A DNA stretch of 64,000 bases from Chelativorans salis (GTDB lineage Bacteria > Pseudomonadota > Alphaproteobacteria > Rhizobiales > Rhizobiaceae): assembly GCF_025336525.1 (NCBI RefSeq), contig NZ_JAOCZP010000004.1:1-64000 (forward strand). Direction: 5' to 3'. Positions 1 to 11,466 of this stretch are shown here, piece by piece. The first letter of the stretch is position 1. Every line of letters begins with the position of its first letter. The notes beneath the pieces were generated by a model. It saw only the letters and a list, made by a program, of their open reading frames with translations. It did no database searches and was not told the origin of the DNA. Position numbers and translations under genes: made by a program.

Positions 1-114
1 AATGTGCTCGGCCCCGATGGCAAGACCACCGCCGATCCGGCCGAAGCGGTGTCGACCCTCGTGCGCGGGCTGGCGGAGGGCGTGCGCGAGGCGCGTCTTG
101 CCGCCGCCGAATAA
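1..114 (+). CDS. trpA: Tryptophan synthase alpha chain, 3' end only (partial)
   Basis: The window opens inside a reading frame whose last 37 codons end at a double stop (TAA TAA). The tail has the pattern [12 protein letters not shown] followed by [18 protein letters not shown], which resembles the C-terminal helix of rhizobial TrpA. No active-site region is visible, so the call rests on this tail and on position directly upstream of accD and folC, the usual trpFBA-accD-folC order in Hyphomicrobiales. TrpA cleaves indole-3-glycerol phosphate to indole for TrpB. Confidence 0.8.
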   Translation, partial: NVLGPDGKTTADPAEAVSTLVRGLAEGVREARLAAAE

Positions 115-172
115 TAAACGCATTTTTGCCGGACAAGGTGCTGTCCGGAACGGAAACGGAAAGGGCTAGCCC

Positions 173-1099
173 ATGAACTGGATCACCAATTATGTGCGGC
201 CGAAGATCAACTCCATGCTCGGCCGCCGCGATATGCCGGAAAACCTCTGGATCAAGGATCCTGAGACAGGCGAGATGGTCTTCCACAAGGACCTGGAAGA
301 AAACCAGTGGGTGATCCCCTCCTCCGGCCACCACATGAAGATCACCGGGCGCGACCGGCTGAAGTTCTTCTTCGACGACGGCGTCTACGAGACGCTTGCG
401 AACCCCAAGGCCCCGGTTGATCCACTGAAGTTCCGCGACGAACGTCGCTACGTCGACCGCCTGCGTGACGCCAAGGCCAAGACCAATCTTGAAGACGCGG
501 TGCTGAACGCCGTGGGCCGCATCGAGGGCCAGGAGGTGTTGGCCACCGTGCAGGACTTCGCCTTCATCGGCGGTTCGCTGGGCATGGCGGCGGGCGAGGC
601 CATCATCCACGGCTTCGAGACCGCTGTCGAGCGCCGGCTGCCGCTGGTACTGTTTGCCGCTTCCGGCGGTGCGCGCATGCAGGAGGGCATCTTCTCGCTG
701 ATGCAGCTGCCGCGGACGACGGTTGCCGTCGACCGGCTGAAGGAAGCAGGGCTTCCCTATATCGTGGTTCTCACCAACCCGACCACTGGCGGTGTGACCG
801 CCTCCTATGCCATGCTGGGCGATATCCACATCGCTGAGCCGGGTGCCCTTATCGGCTTCGCGGGGCCGCGCGTGATCGCGCAGACGATCCGTGAAAAGCT
901 GCCCGAGGGTTTCCAGCGCGCCGAATATCTGATGGACCACGGCATGGTGGACATGGTTGTCTCCAGGCTGGAGATGAAGGCCACGGTGGCGCGGCTCGTC
1001 AAGATCCTGCTCAAGACACACGAGGAAGCCGAAATCGTGCCCGCCGTGCTGCCGGCGCCGGCCGAAGCGGAGCTTGCCGAAGCGTCCGAGCAAGCCTGA
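173..1099 (+). CDS. accD: Acetyl-CoA carboxylase carboxyltransferase subunit beta
   Basis: This is the beta half of the carboxyltransferase that, with AccA, moves the carboxyl group from biotin to acetyl-CoA to make malonyl-CoA for fatty acid synthesis. The crotonase-fold core is clear: [17 protein letters not shown] near residues 131-147, [18 protein letters not shown] near 160-177, [17 protein letters not shown] and [18 protein letters not shown]. The length of 308 aa is normal; the last ~30 residues are an Ala/Glu/Pro-rich tail. The N-terminal zinc ribbon of E. coli AccD is present in outline but all four cysteine positions are replaced (Asp29, Thr32, Ile48, Ser51). The ATG follows the AACGGAAAGG stretch, a plausible ribosome site. 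The gene sits between trpA and folC, probably in one operon. Confidence 0.97.
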   Translation: MNWITNYVRPKINSMLGRRDMPENLWIKDPETGEMVFHKDLEENQWVIPSSGHHMKITGRDRLKFFFDDGVYETLANPKAPVDPLKFRDERRYVDRLRDAKAKTNLEDAVLNAVGRIEGQEVLATVQDFAFIGGSLGMAAGEAIIHGFETAVERRLPLVLFAASGGARMQEGIFSLMQLPRTTVAVDRLKEAGLPYIVVLTNPTTGGVTASYAMLGDIHIAEPGALIGFAGPRVIAQTIREKLPEGFQRAEYLMDHGMVDMVVSRLEMKATVARLVKILLKTHEEAEIVPAVLPAPAEAELAEASEQA

Positions 1100-1133
1100 T
1101 CGTGCCATCCTGCCTCGCCTTTGAGGGCAACCC

Positions 1134-2462
1134 ATGACCGTGGATACCGCCGAGCGCGCCATCGAGCGGCTGATGTCGCTCCATCCCAAGGGCTTCGACC
1201 TGGCGCTCGAGCGCATCGAGCGGCTGCTTCAACGGCTCGGCAACCCGCACCAGAAGCTGCCGCCGGTCATCCACATCGCCGGCACAAACGGCAAGGGGTC
1301 GGCGGCCGCCTTCTCACGCGCCCTTATCGAAGCCTCCGGCAAGACCGCCCACGTCCACACTTCCCCCCATTTGGTGAACTGGCACGAGCGCTACCGCCTC
1401 GCCGCTCCCGGCGGCGGGCGGCTGGTGGAGGATGCGGTTCTGACTGAGGCGGTGGAGCGGGTGGCGGATGCCAATTGCGGCGAGCAAATCACCGTCTTCG
1501 AAATCCTGACCGCGGTCATGTTCGTGCTCTTCTCCGAGCATCCGGCGAACGTGGCCATCGTCGAGGTGGGGCTCGGAGGCCGCTTCGATGCAACCAACGT
1601 CATCGCCCATCCCGCCGTCAGCCTCATCATGCCGGTCTCGCTCGACCACGAGGCCTATCTGGGCGACCGGGTGGAGCTGATTGCTGCGGAGAAGGCGGGC
1701 ATCATCAAGGCAGGCTCGCCCGTCGTCGTCGGCCAGCAGGAGTGGGACGCGGGGCGTGAGGTGCTGGTGGAGACGGCGGAGCGGCTCGGCTGTCCGCTCA
1801 AGGTCTACGGTCAGGATTTCATCGCCGTGGAAGAGCATGGCCGTATGGTCTATCAGGACGAAGGTGGCCTTTTTGACCTGCCGCTGCCGCGTCTCGCCGG
1901 CCGCCACCAGCTTGCCAACGCGGCGGCTGCCATCGCGGCGGTCAAGGCCGCCGGCTTCCCCGTCAGCAACCGCACGGCCGAGCGCGCCATGACAACGGTC
2001 TCCTGGCCGGGGCGCCTGCAGAAGCTGCCCGAAGGCCGGCTTTCGGCGCTAGCACCGGAGGGCACGGAAATCTGGATCGACGGCGGGCACAACCCGGGCG
2101 CCGGAGCGGTTGTCGCAGAGGCCTTGGCGGAAGCGGAGGAGAAACGGCCGCGGCCGCTCTTCCTTATCGCCGGCATGCTCAACACGAAGGACCAGACCGG
2201 CTATTTCCGCGCCTTCGAGGGCATGGCGCGGCATGTCTACACGGTGCCTGTAAAAAGCAGCGACGCCGGCACACCCAACAATGAGCTCGCCGCCTATGCC
2301 AACACCGCCGGCCTCTCGGCGGAGCCGGTGAATTCGGTTTCCAATGCACTGAAGCTCTTGGCCGGGACGTGGGACGGCGAGGCGCCGCCACGTGTCCTTA
2401 TCGGCGGCTCTATCTATCTCGTCGGCGAGGTACTGCGAGAGAACGGCACACCGCCGGATTGA
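1134..2462 (+). CDS. folC: Bifunctional folylpolyglutamate synthase / dihydrofolate synthase
   Basis: FolC adds glutamate to dihydropteroate to form dihydrofolate and lengthens the glutamyl tail of folates in the cytoplasm. The 442-aa protein has the Mur-ligase-like ATP loop GTNGKGS at residues 50-56, the EVGLGGRFDATN motif, SLDHEAYLGD, the Mg/ATP region EKAGIIKAG, and the C-terminal-domain motif IDGGHNPGAG. Length is typical. It starts 34 bp after accD, consistent with co-transcription, and is followed by a hairpin shared with the convergent trxA gene. Confidence 0.96.
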   Translation: MTVDTAERAIERLMSLHPKGFDLALERIERLLQRLGNPHQKLPPVIHIAGTNGKGSAAAFSRALIEASGKTAHVHTSPHLVNWHERYRLAAPGGGRLVEDAVLTEAVERVADANCGEQITVFEILTAVMFVLFSEHPANVAIVEVGLGGRFDATNVIAHPAVSLIMPVSLDHEAYLGDRVELIAAEKAGIIKAGSPVVVGQQEWDAGREVLVETAERLGCPLKVYGQDFIAVEEHGRMVYQDEGGLFDLPLPRLAGRHQLANAAAAIAAVKAAGFPVSNRTAERAMTTVSWPGRLQKLPEGRLSALAPEGTEIWIDGGHNPGAGAVVAEALAEAEEKRPRPLFLIAGMLNTKDQTGYFRAFEGMARHVYTVPVKSSDAGTPNNELAAYANTAGLSAEPVNSVSNALKLLAGTWDGEAPPRVLIGGSIYLVGEVLRENGTPPD

Positions 2463-2484
2463 GGAAGAGGTGGGGCCACTTCAA

Positions 2485-2512
2485 AGAAAAAGCCCGGCTT
2501 TTGCCGGGCTTT
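2485..2512 (-). terminator. Rho-independent terminator for trxA (partly bidirectional)
   Basis: A perfect stem of 10 bp (2489-2498 pairing with 2503-2512, AAAGCCCGGC with GCCGGGCTTT) encloses a TTTT loop. On the minus strand it is followed by a T-rich tract, so it is best placed to stop the trxA transcript; on the plus strand it can also slow folC transcription but its T run is short. Confidence 0.85.
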
Positions 2513-2542
2513 CGATTCTATTCGAACATCGCTTATGCGGCG

Positions 2543-2866
2543 TTACGCAACCGCGCCGCCAATCCATGCCGACAGCACGGTCTTCGGCGCAGCACCGACC
2601 TTCATGTCGGCCACTTCACCATTCTTGAACAGCATCAGCGTGGGAATGGATCGCACGCCATACTGCGCGGCCAGTTCGGGGTTCTCGTCGATGTTGAGCT
2701 TGGCGACCTTGATCTTGCCGCCCAGTTCGGTGGCAATCTCCTCGAGCGCGGGGGAGATCATCTTGCAGGGGCCGCACCATTCCGCCCAGAAATCCACCAC
2801 GACAGGCTCGCTCGCCTGCAGCACGTCGGCCTGAAAATTGCTGTTGTCTACGGTGACGGTGGCCAT
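2543..2866 (-). CDS. trxA: Thioredoxin 1
   Basis: A 107-aa cytoplasmic thioredoxin with the active site WCGPC (Cys31, Cys34), the preceding DFWAEW strand and the cis-proline loop SIPTLMLF. It reduces protein disulfides and serves ribonucleotide reductase and peroxiredoxins. The open frame runs 26 codons further upstream, but the ATG at 2866 is preceded by AAGGAGAG at good spacing and gives the family's standard length, so it is chosen. It lies 74 bp after addA on the same strand, the usual rhizobial order addB-addA-trxA, and ends at a strong hairpin. Confidence 0.97.
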   Translation of the reverse strand: MATVTVDNSNFQADVLQASEPVVVDFWAEWCGPCKMISPALEEIATELGGKIKVAKLNIDENPELAAQYGVRSIPTLMLFKNGEVADMKVGAAPKTVLSAWIGGAVA

Positions 2867-2940
2867 CAGCCTCTCCTTGTCTCGGCAAGTCTCGCTCCGA
2901 CATGTGGGGCCGGGCGGAGAAGGGTTCAAGCGTCCTTTTC

Positions 2941-5900
2941 TCACGCTCTCGTGAGTCGGGCAAGGGCGGCGGCCATGTCCTCATCGCTCAGGGGGAGAAG
3001 GCGCGGTACCTCGGTGAAAAGCAGGGCGGCGGAGATCCGACGGCCTGGATAAAGCGGTTTCAAGAGCTCCGCGTAAAGCGCGAGCTGCGCCACATAGGGC
3101 AGCGGTACTTCGGCAAGCGCGGCGGGTGCCGGACGGTTGGTCTTGTAGTCTATGATGAGCACCGCCTCCTCTGTCACCGCCAGGCGGTCGACCTTGCCGG
3201 CGACGGCGCGACGTGCTCCGCCGATGGTCAGTTCACCCATTACCGACACCTCGGCCCGCGATCCGGGGGCGAAAAGCGGTGCAAAGCCGGCGTCCTGCAG
3301 AATTGCCAGGACGGAGGCGAGGATGCCTTCCGCCTCCCCCTCGGGCCAGCCGGCACCGACACGCGCCAGATAGCGGCGGGCGGCGGGCTCGCGCTCGTCG
3401 GACGACAGGTCGGGCAAAACCTGCAGCAGGCGATGCACCGCGTTCCCCCGCTCCAGCGCAAGGCCCGGCCCTTCTGCGCCGTCGAGGACAGGCGAGCGCG
3501 CCGAGGGAGTCGCCTCGAAACCGCCGTCGATCAAGGCACCGGCACCCGATGGCGAAAGCGGGCGCGGCAACGTTGGCGGAGGCGGCAGCGGCTGCCGCAA
3601 CTCCAGCGGCAGAGGCTCGACCGCCACCTCGCGCGTGGCGGCCGCCTCAACCGGCTCAGCCTCGGAGAGCGGTGTGACGCGGAAGCGCAGAACGGGCGAG
3701 CAATCCTTCGGGTCGTCCCGCTCCTCGGTCTCCGGCTGGCCGGCAAAGGCGTCGCCCACGAGCGTCTGCCAGGTAGTGGGCGCGGGGCGCGTTCCGTGAT
3801 AGCCGCAGACGATCAATCGGTCCTCGGCCCGCGTCATGCCGACATAGAGCAGGCGGCGGTACTCTTCCTCCGCCTTTTCCCGCACTTCCGCCTCGAAACG
3901 GCGGGCAAGCGAATTGGAAAGGTCCTTGCCCTGGCGCCAGAGATAGCCCGTCAGCGGCCGGGGCCCCTGCATGGAGAAAGGCATGAGGGCCGGCAGGTGA
4001 TTGTTGCTGACGGGCGCGCTGCCGGGGTCGACGAGAAAGACCACCGGCGCCTCCAACCCCTTGGCGGCGTGTACGGTCATGATACGAATTTCGTCGCGCG
4101 ACTGGTCCATCTCGCGCTTGATCTCGGGCGCCGCGCCCTCCAGCGTCGCCAAGAGCGCCTCCAGGCCGACCAGGCCCGTCTTCTCGCCCGCCAGGCAGAA
4201 GGAAAGGAACTCGTCCAGGATATCGTGCGCCTCGTGCCCCAGCCGGGCGACGAAGCGGCTGCGGGCGCCTTCACGCTTCGGCGTGCCGGCGAGCACGCCG
4301 GCATAGAACTCGAAGACCGGCTTGAAGGCGGCTTGGGCCTGCCAGTCGACCAGCGTGTCGAGAATATCTTTCAGCGCCCCATCTGCCTCCGCCTGCTCCC
4401 GCAACACAGCGAACAGGGAGACGCGTTCCTTACGCGGCCAAGCGAGACGGAACAGGGCCTCCTCGTCGAGCCCGAAGAGCGGGCTCTTGAGCACCGCCGC
4501 CAGCGACAGGTCGTCGTGGGGTTGCAGGAGAAAACGACCGAGCGCCGTCAGGTCCTTGACGGCGATATGCGCCGTCAGGCGCAGGCGGTCGGCACCGGCC
4601 ACGGAAATCCGGCGGTTCTTGAGGCTGCGCGACAGCGCGTGGACGAAACGGTCGCGCTTCCTGACCAGGACCATGATGTCGCCCGGCCTGAGGCGACGGC
4701 CCTGCCCCTCCAGGATCTCGCCGTCCTTCAGCCAGCGCTCGATCCTGCCGGCGATCACTTCCGCCAGCCGCGCGGCGGGGGCGGAGGCGTGGTCGACGGC
4801 CTGGGTCCAGTCGTCCGGCTCCTCCACGACCTCCGGACTCAGCGGCGACCAGACCTCCACATAACCCGGCGCGTTCTTGCGGACGGCCTCATGCTCGATC
4901 GGCTCGGGATCGCGGGTGAGGCCGCGGCGCGCCTCCTCGCGCGAAAACACCACGTCGACCGCGCGCAGCACGTCGTAGGTGGAGCGGAAGGAGCGCTTCA
5001 GCCGCACTTTCGCAAAGCGCCCGCCGCCCTGCGGAACGCGCTTGTCGAAGGCGGCGCCGCTCTCCGCGAAGGCGGCGGGCTCGGCGCCCTGGAAGGAGTA
5101 GATCGACTGCTTCTCGTCGCCGACGGCAAAGATGGTGCGTTCCACGCCCTTACGCGATCCTTCGCCGGCAAAGAACTCTTCGGCGAGTTGCCGCACGATC
5201 TGCCATTGCGGCGGGCTCGTGTCTTGCGCCTCATCGATCAGGATGTGGTCGATGCCGCGGTCGAGCTTGTACTGCACCCAGGGGCCGACGTCCGGACGGG
5301 CCAGGAGCCGCACTGTGCGCATGATGAGGTCGCTGAAATCGAGGAAACCGCGCGCCCGCTTCAGCCGCTCATAGCGGGAGATCAGCGCGTCGGCGATGGT
5401 GAGCGCGGCACTTGTCGCGTCCAACATGCGGTAGAGCCTCAGCCGGTCGGCGGCCTCCTGCAGAAACGTCGCCGCCTCCAGATAGCGCTGGTAGAGGCCG
5501 GGCAGGCGATCCTTCAGCGCCGCCTTGAAGGTGCTGTCTTCATAGGGGTCGCCGTCTGCCTTGAGGAAGCCCTCGGCCAACAGCTCCAGGCGGCGCACAG
5601 GAGCGACCTCTGCGAACCCCAACGAGGCGATGGGGACGATGTTTTTCAGTACCGTGCGCGCGTCCGTCTCCTCGGCGGCGGCGACGAAGCGGCCGAATTC
5701 CACCGGGTCGAAACCGGGCACGGGCCAGGCCGAGGCGGCAAGGCTCTCGGCGGCCTCGCCTTCAGCGAAACCGAACTCGGCAAGCAGCTCAGGCAGACAG
5801 GAGACGCCATCGGTTGTGGCATCGATGAAGAGGCGCAGCTCCTCGCGTTTCGCCACGATCTCAGCAAGCAGCCGCTGCAGGCCGCTCTCTCCACCGCGCT

Positions 5901-6462
5901 CCAGCACCTGCGCAAAGGCATTCGCCAGCGGGCCGTCGCCCTCGGCGGCGACAGCGGTCAGGAGGTCGCGCCGCGCCTCGGCGAACAACGCCTCTTCCAT
6001 CTGCGCGTCGAGCAGCTCGAAATGGCCGGCGATGTTTGCCTCCAGCGGGAACTGGTGCAGGATCGCCTCGCAGAAGGCGTGGATGGTCTGGATCTTCAGC
6101 CCGCCGGGCGTTTCCAGCGCTCGGGCGAAGAGCTGCCGTGCGCGGCGCAGCTTTTCCTGCCCCGGCATGCCGCCCTCGAGGCGAGTGATCTCCTCGGCCA
6201 GTTTCTCGTCCGGCAGCAGGCTCCAGCCGGCGAGCTTTTCGAACACGCGGTTGGCCATGTTGGCGGCGGCGGCGCGTGTATAGGTGAGGCAGAGGACTTT
6301 CGCGGGGTCCGTGCCCTTCAGAAGCAGGCGGATGACGCGGCTTGCGAGCACATGCGTCTTGCCCGAACCGGCATGGGCCGACACCCAGGCCGAGAGCGCC
6401 GGGTCGGAGGCGAGCGCCTGGGTCCTCAGCGTGTCCTCGGGGATGCGGAGAGGCTTCTTCAT
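2941..6462 (-). CDS. addA: Double-strand break repair helicase/nuclease AddA
   Basis: AddA is the UvrD-like motor and one nuclease of the AddAB complex, which resects double-strand breaks for RecA loading and replaces RecBCD in alphaproteobacteria. The 1173-aa protein has Walker A AGSGKT at residues 31-36, the region [16 protein letters not shown], the Walker B helicase motif [24 protein letters not shown], and [17 protein letters not shown]. The C-terminal RecB-type nuclease shows GKVDRLAV followed by [12 protein letters not shown], with the metal-binding Asp and Lys in place. Its ATG overlaps the addB stop by 4 bp (ATGA), so the two are translationally coupled. Confidence 0.97.
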   Translation of the reverse strand: MKKPLRIPEDTLRTQALASDPALSAWVSAHAGSGKTHVLASRVIRLLLKGTDPAKVLCLTYTRAAAANMANRVFEKLAGWSLLPDEKLAEEITRLEGGMPGQEKLRRARQLFARALETPGGLKIQTIHAFCEAILHQFPLEANIAGHFELLDAQMEEALFAEARRDLLTAVAAEGDGPLANAFAQVLERGGESGLQRLLAEIVAKREELRLFIDATTDGVSCLPELLAEFGFAEGEAAESLAASAWPVPGFDPVEFGRFVAAAEETDARTVLKNIVPIASLGFAEVAPVRRLELLAEGFLKADGDPYEDSTFKAALKDRLPGLYQRYLEAATFLQEAADRLRLYRMLDATSAALTIADALISRYERLKRARGFLDFSDLIMRTVRLLARPDVGPWVQYKLDRGIDHILIDEAQDTSPPQWQIVRQLAEEFFAGEGSRKGVERTIFAVGDEKQSIYSFQGAEPAAFAESGAAFDKRVPQGGGRFAKVRLKRSFRSTYDVLRAVDVVFSREEARRGLTRDPEPIEHEAVRKNAPGYVEVWSPLSPEVVEEPDDWTQAVDHASAPAARLAEVIAGRIERWLKDGEILEGQGRRLRPGDIMVLVRKRDRFVHALSRSLKNRRISVAGADRLRLTAHIAVKDLTALGRFLLQPHDDLSLAAVLKSPLFGLDEEALFRLAWPRKERVSLFAVLREQAEADGALKDILDTLVDWQAQAAFKPVFEFYAGVLAGTPKREGARSRFVARLGHEAHDILDEFLSFCLAGEKTGLVGLEALLATLEGAAPEIKREMDQSRDEIRIMTVHAAKGLEAPVVFLVDPGSAPVSNNHLPALMPFSMQGPRPLTGYLWRQGKDLSNSLARRFEAEVREKAEEEYRRLLYVGMTRAEDRLIVCGYHGTRPAPTTWQTLVGDAFAGQPETEERDDPKDCSPVLRFRVTPLSEAEPVEAAATREVAVEPLPLELRQPLPPPPTLPRPLSPSGAGALIDGGFEATPSARSPVLDGAEGPGLALERGNAVHRLLQVLPDLSSDEREPAARRYLARVGAGWPEGEAEGILASVLAILQDAGFAPLFAPGSRAEVSVMGELTIGGARRAVAGKVDRLAVTEEAVLIIDYKTNRPAPAALAEVPLPYVAQLALYAELLKPLYPGRRISAALLFTEVPRLLPLSDEDMAAALARLTRA

Positions 6463-9400
6463 TCGGCCTCTCCTTCGCCCGCATCACCCCCGGCCGACCA
6501 CTCCAGGACACGCGCCAGATGATCGTAGTCGCCCTCCATATCGCCTTCCTTGAAGGGCAGGGCGCGGGAAAGATAGCCGGCTTCGGGAGAGTCGTAATAG
6601 GCGAGCAGCCGTTCGAGCCGCTGCCAGGCCTCTTCCGCCAGCGCCGTGCCGGTCTTCTCGCTACCCTGGACTTTCAGAATAGACTCCGGCTCCACCGTTC
6701 CGTTCGCCTTCAGCCGCACGTAGCACAGTTCGTCAGGGGCAGGGTTGCCCAGCCCCGTAAAGGCGCCGCGGCTCAATAGGGCGGCCTCCAGGGCGAGTTG
6801 CGGGGCGAGCAGGCGGTGTGCCTGCACCTTTGAGGGGTTGGCGCCGGTCTTATAATCGATGATATCGGCGCGGTTGCCGGAGCGGATATCGATGCGGTCG
6901 GCGCGGCCGGCAAGCAGCTTTCCGGTGGCGCCGACTTCGAGCGGCTCGGCGCGGATTTCGGCATGGCGGGCGACAATGCCCTCGGCGCGCCCGCGCTCCC
7001 AGACGATGACGTTGTGCGTTGTGCGTTCGAAGCGCGGCCACCACACGGCCTCGACATCGGCGGGAAGGCCGGCTTCGGCGAACAGCGCGCGGCCGGCCGC
7101 AAGCAGGTTGTCCAGCGCATCGGCTGCGCAGGGGTCGGCGCCCGACTGGATGAACGCCTGCAGGATGTCGTGGAACAGCGTGCCGCGCTCGGCGGCACCC
7201 GGATCGCGAATAAGTTGATCAAGGGGAAAAAGGCCGAGAATGCGCTTTGCGTAGACGGCATAAGGATCGCGGCGCAGCGTCTCGATTTCGGTGATGGAAA
7301 AGCGCTGCGGCCGTGCTTCGAGCGGCGGCTTTGGGCAGGGGCGTGGCGCGAAAGGCTCGTCCTCGCCGGTCTCCAGAGCGTGCGCCCAGTCGATAAAGCG
7401 GCGCCCGCGCGTTTTGATAGCCTCCGTCTCCGCAGGGCCGGCACAGGCCGCCAGCCGCTGTAGCCAGCGCGAGGCAACGGCAGGCGCATCGCCGGCGCGG
7501 GCGGAGCGGGACAGCACGACCTCGGGCGCACCCAGCGCCATCATGAAATCATGGGCGGCAAGGCCGATGCGCCGCTCCGGCGGCTCGAGCGAAAGCTCGG
7601 CCTTCATGAGGCGCGACATGAAGCGGTCGGAGGCGGGCACCTGCGGCCAGCCGCCCTCGTTGAGGCCGGCGAGCACCAGCCTGTCGACGCTCTGCAGGCG
7701 CGCCTCCAGCGTGCCCCAGATGGCGACGCGGTGGTCGGCGCCATGCGCCGGCTTCACCACCTGGCCGGCAATGAGCGCGGCGAAGACGTCCGGCCACTCT
7801 GCAAACTCCACCTCGAGCGCCGCCTGGCCGTCGACCAACTCGCGCAGGAACCGCGCCAACGCTTCGCCCGCCTCGCCACGATAGAGCGTGTGCAGGTTGC
7901 CGTCGGCATCGCGGGCCAGCGCCTCCAGTGCCTCGACAGAAGCGCGCGTCGCATCGGCAAGGCCGATGGAGCGGTCGACCCGCAACGCAATGAGTGGTGC
8001 CAGCGCCTTTTCGAGTGCCGCCAGAACCTCGCGCGTTTCATCCATGCTCCGCTTGGCCAGTCGGCCGAACCAGAACGGCTTGCGCGCCTCGGTGAGGGCC
8101 GCGTGACGCATGTCGAACAGGGTTGTGAGCGCAGCGACGTCCGGCCGCCCTGTGCCGCCGCGCAGCGCCACGAGCTCGATCAGTTCCGCTGCGCTGCGCA
8201 CCTGTTGGCGCGGCAGGCCGAGTTGCAGGAGAGGATGTTTCAGGAGGCCGACGATCGCCACCGGCTCGCCGGGGCGGCAGACAGCCTCCAGCATGAGCCG
8301 CATCAGGGTGGCCGGCACACTGTCGGCAAGCGGACTGCCGCCCGAATCGTCGGCTTCGATGCCGAAGCGCCGCAGCTCTGCCGCCACCCGCCGCGCTAAC
8401 GCCCGGTCGGGCGTGACCAGCGCAGCCGTCTTCCCTTCGCCGGCGGCGGCGTGGCGCAGCGCAACGGCAACGGCAAGCGCCTCCTCGCGCTCATTCGCCG
8501 CCTCGACCAAGCTGACGCCGGCCAGCGCGCCATCGGCAAGGGCCTGGTCGACGCTTTCTCGGTTACTCGCCCACGCCTCGGTCGTCTCTGCCGGCCGCAA
8601 CGCCTCGCTCACCAGCCGGCGCCGCGCGGCGAGCGCGGGCGGCGGTGCGGCAAGCTCGGCTACGTCTGTGCGCGCAATGCCGATGCCCCCGACCAGCTTC
8701 TTCAGGCCGAATTGCGGGTGGCCACAGGCAGCCGGCTCCTCGCTGGCACCCACCGCCTCCCAAGACGCCTCGTCGAGATCACGATCGAGACCGGGCAGGA
8801 TGACGGCGCCGTTGTCGAGGCGGGCGATGGTGGCGAGCAGCCGGGCCGTGGCGGGAATGGAGCCGGTGGAACCGGCGGCGATCACCGGGCCACGGCCGGA
8901 CTCGCGCTTCAGCCGCGCCGCCTCAGCCGCCAGCATGGCGTTGCGGTGGGCGGCAGGATTCGAGCGGTCGCGCTCGGCCAGCAGATTCGGCCAGGCAGCG
9001 GTGACAATCTCCAAGAAATCGAGGGTGACCTGCCACCAGCCGGCTAGCTCGTCGGGCACCAGAGCGGCAAGCTTCGTCCAGTCCGCCTCCTCGGTCTCGA
9101 TCTCGTCCATCAGGGCGGCAAGCTCGCGGGCGAGCCACAGGCTGTCGCTCAGCGAGGCCGGTACGACCACCCCTTCCTCGAAGAGTGCCGCGACATGCGC
9201 CGGCACGCGCGCCTTCCATGCCCGCACCAACGGGGAAAGCAGCAGGATGCGCTCGAGCGAGCCGATGGGCGGCGCATGGTCAAGGGCGTCCGCCCCGCCC
9301 TCGCCCTCCAGATCGGCAAGATCGGCCTCGAATTCACCCAGGGGGCGGATGACGGGCAGGATAGCGGAGCTGCCGCCAAGCCGCTCGACCAGAACGCTTC

Positions 9401-9584
9401 TCAGTTCCCGCGCCGCGCGGCGGGTGGGCAGATAGATGGTTGCCTCGGCGAGCGCCAGCGGATCGCCGTCGTAGCGAAAGCCCGGCACCAGCCGGCCCTC
9501 CAGCAGCGCCTCGGCAAGTGCCGGTAGGAAGCGCACGCCGGGCGGGATGGAGAAGACGCGCGGGCTGATATGCGCCGTTGTCAC
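6459..9584 (-). CDS. addB: Double-strand break repair protein AddB (alphaproteobacterial type)
   Basis: AddB partners AddA in break resection and supplies the second nuclease. The protein (about 1041 aa) starts best at a GTG at 9584 that overlaps the stop of the upstream gene as GTGA; this gives the N-terminus VTTAHISPRVFSIPPGVRF, and 24 codons upstream are an artefact of the open frame. The N-terminal part is an inactivated helicase-like domain. The C-terminal nuclease keeps LAGRADRIDI and ADIIDYKTGANPS. The Cys-x2-Cys-x5-Cys iron-sulfur signature of Firmicute AddB is not seen after the nuclease motif. It overlaps addA by 4 bp downstream. Confidence 0.95.
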   Translation of the reverse strand: MTTAHISPRVFSIPPGVRFLPALAEALLEGRLVPGFRYDGDPLALAEATIYLPTRRAARELRSVLVERLGGSSAILPVIRPLGEFEADLADLEGEGGADALDHAPPIGSLERILLLSPLVRAWKARVPAHVAALFEEGVVVPASLSDSLWLARELAALMDEIETEEADWTKLAALVPDELAGWWQVTLDFLEIVTAAWPNLLAERDRSNPAAHRNAMLAAEAARLKRESGRGPVIAAGSTGSIPATARLLATIARLDNGAVILPGLDRDLDEASWEAVGASEEPAACGHPQFGLKKLVGGIGIARTDVAELAAPPPALAARRRLVSEALRPAETTEAWASNRESVDQALADGALAGVSLVEAANEREEALAVAVALRHAAAGEGKTAALVTPDRALARRVAAELRRFGIEADDSGGSPLADSVPATLMRLMLEAVCRPGEPVAIVGLLKHPLLQLGLPRQQVRSAAELIELVALRGGTGRPDVAALTTLFDMRHAALTEARKPFWFGRLAKRSMDETREVLAALEKALAPLIALRVDRSIGLADATRASVEALEALARDADGNLHTLYRGEAGEALARFLRELVDGQAALEVEFAEWPDVFAALIAGQVVKPAHGADHRVAIWGTLEARLQSVDRLVLAGLNEGGWPQVPASDRFMSRLMKAELSLEPPERRIGLAAHDFMMALGAPEVVLSRSARAGDAPAVASRWLQRLAACAGPAETEAIKTRGRRFIDWAHALETGEDEPFAPRPCPKPPLEARPQRFSITEIETLRRDPYAVYAKRILGLFPLDQLIRDPGAAERGTLFHDILQAFIQSGADPCAADALDNLLAAGRALFAEAGLPADVEAVWWPRFERTTHNVIVWERGRAEGIVARHAEIRAEPLEVGATGKLLAGRADRIDIRSGNRADIIDYKTGANPSKVQAHRLLAPQLALEAALLSRGAFTGLGNPAPDELCYVRLKANGTVEPESILKVQGSEKTGTALAEEAWQRLERLLAYYDSPEAGYLSRALPFKEGDMEGDYDHLARVLEWSAGGDAGEGEAE

Positions 9585-10297
9585 GGGGCAGCGCCGAGCC
9601 GCCGCAGCGCCGCCTCGGCGGGAGCGATCGCCCCGGGCGTGCCGACGGTGATCCAATGGCCATCAAGCGGCAGGCCGAAGAATCGCCCTGAAGCAGCGGC
9701 CTGGTCGAACTGCCTGTTGAGGGAATGCGGGCCGGCGGGGACGCCGGCGAACAGGCGCGGATGGACGATGAAGACGCCGGCATAGATGAAGCCGTCCTCC
9801 CGGTCGCCCGCGCGCTTTAGCCGCCCTTCCCCATCCATGATGAAGTCCACCTTGCCCGTGTGCCCCGTGGCGGACGCCGGGTCCGCCAGCAGCATGAGTA
9901 TATCCATGCGGGCAGCGTCCCATGCAAGCGCAAGGCGCTCGAGGTTCGGCTCGTCCCGGTCGACCCAGAAGGTGTCCGCGTTGAGGACGAGGAAGGGGTC
10001 AGTGCCCAGAAGGGGAAGCGCCTTGACGACGCCGCCGCCCGAATCGAGGAGCAGGTTCCGCTCATCTGAAATCGTCACGCGCGGTGCCGCGCGCCGGCCC
10101 AGATGGGCGGCCATCAATTCGGGCAGGTAGTGAATGTTCACCACCACCTCGGGCACCCCGGCCCGCTGCAGCGCGTCGAGACCCCAGTCGATCAGCGGCT
10201 TTCCGGCGATGGGCACCAGCGGCTTCGGCATTGTCTCCGTCAACGGCCGCATGCGCGTGCCGAGGCCTGCAGCGAGCACCATGGCCTTGTGCGGCAT
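9581..10297 (-). CDS. murU: Nucleotidyltransferase, MurU-like (N-acetylmuramate 1-phosphate uridylyltransferase)
   Basis: A 238-aa sugar-phosphate nucleotidyltransferase. The nucleotide-binding N-terminus MVLAAGLGTRMRPLT, the KPLVPIAGKPLIDWG segment, the Asp-containing VLNADTFW and the sugar-binding end HWITVGTPGAI identify the fold. In rhizobia the gene next to addB is the MurU-type enzyme of peptidoglycan recycling, which makes UDP-MurNAc from MurNAc 1-phosphate. The ATG at 10297 (MPHKAM) is preferred to one 17 codons upstream inside queG. Its usual partner kinase AmgK is not beside it here; queG is. A different sugar nucleotide cannot be excluded. Confidence 0.8.
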   Translation of the reverse strand: MPHKAMVLAAGLGTRMRPLTETMPKPLVPIAGKPLIDWGLDALQRAGVPEVVVNIHYLPELMAAHLGRRAAPRVTISDERNLLLDSGGGVVKALPLLGTDPFLVLNADTFWVDRDEPNLERLALAWDAARMDILMLLADPASATGHTGKVDFIMDGEGRLKRAGDREDGFIYAGVFIVHPRLFAGVPAGPHSLNRQFDQAAASGRFFGLPLDGHWITVGTPGAIAPAEAALRRLGAAP

Positions 10298-10305
10298 CAC
10301 CCCGC

Positions 10306-11465
<1,160 letters not shown>

Positions 11466-11466
<1 letters not shown>

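Noticed and set aside
2902-6522. 1206-codon open frame on the plus strand opposite addA
   Set aside because: It is the complement of a fully recognisable addA. High GC and few antisense stops create such frames; no motif is seen in it.
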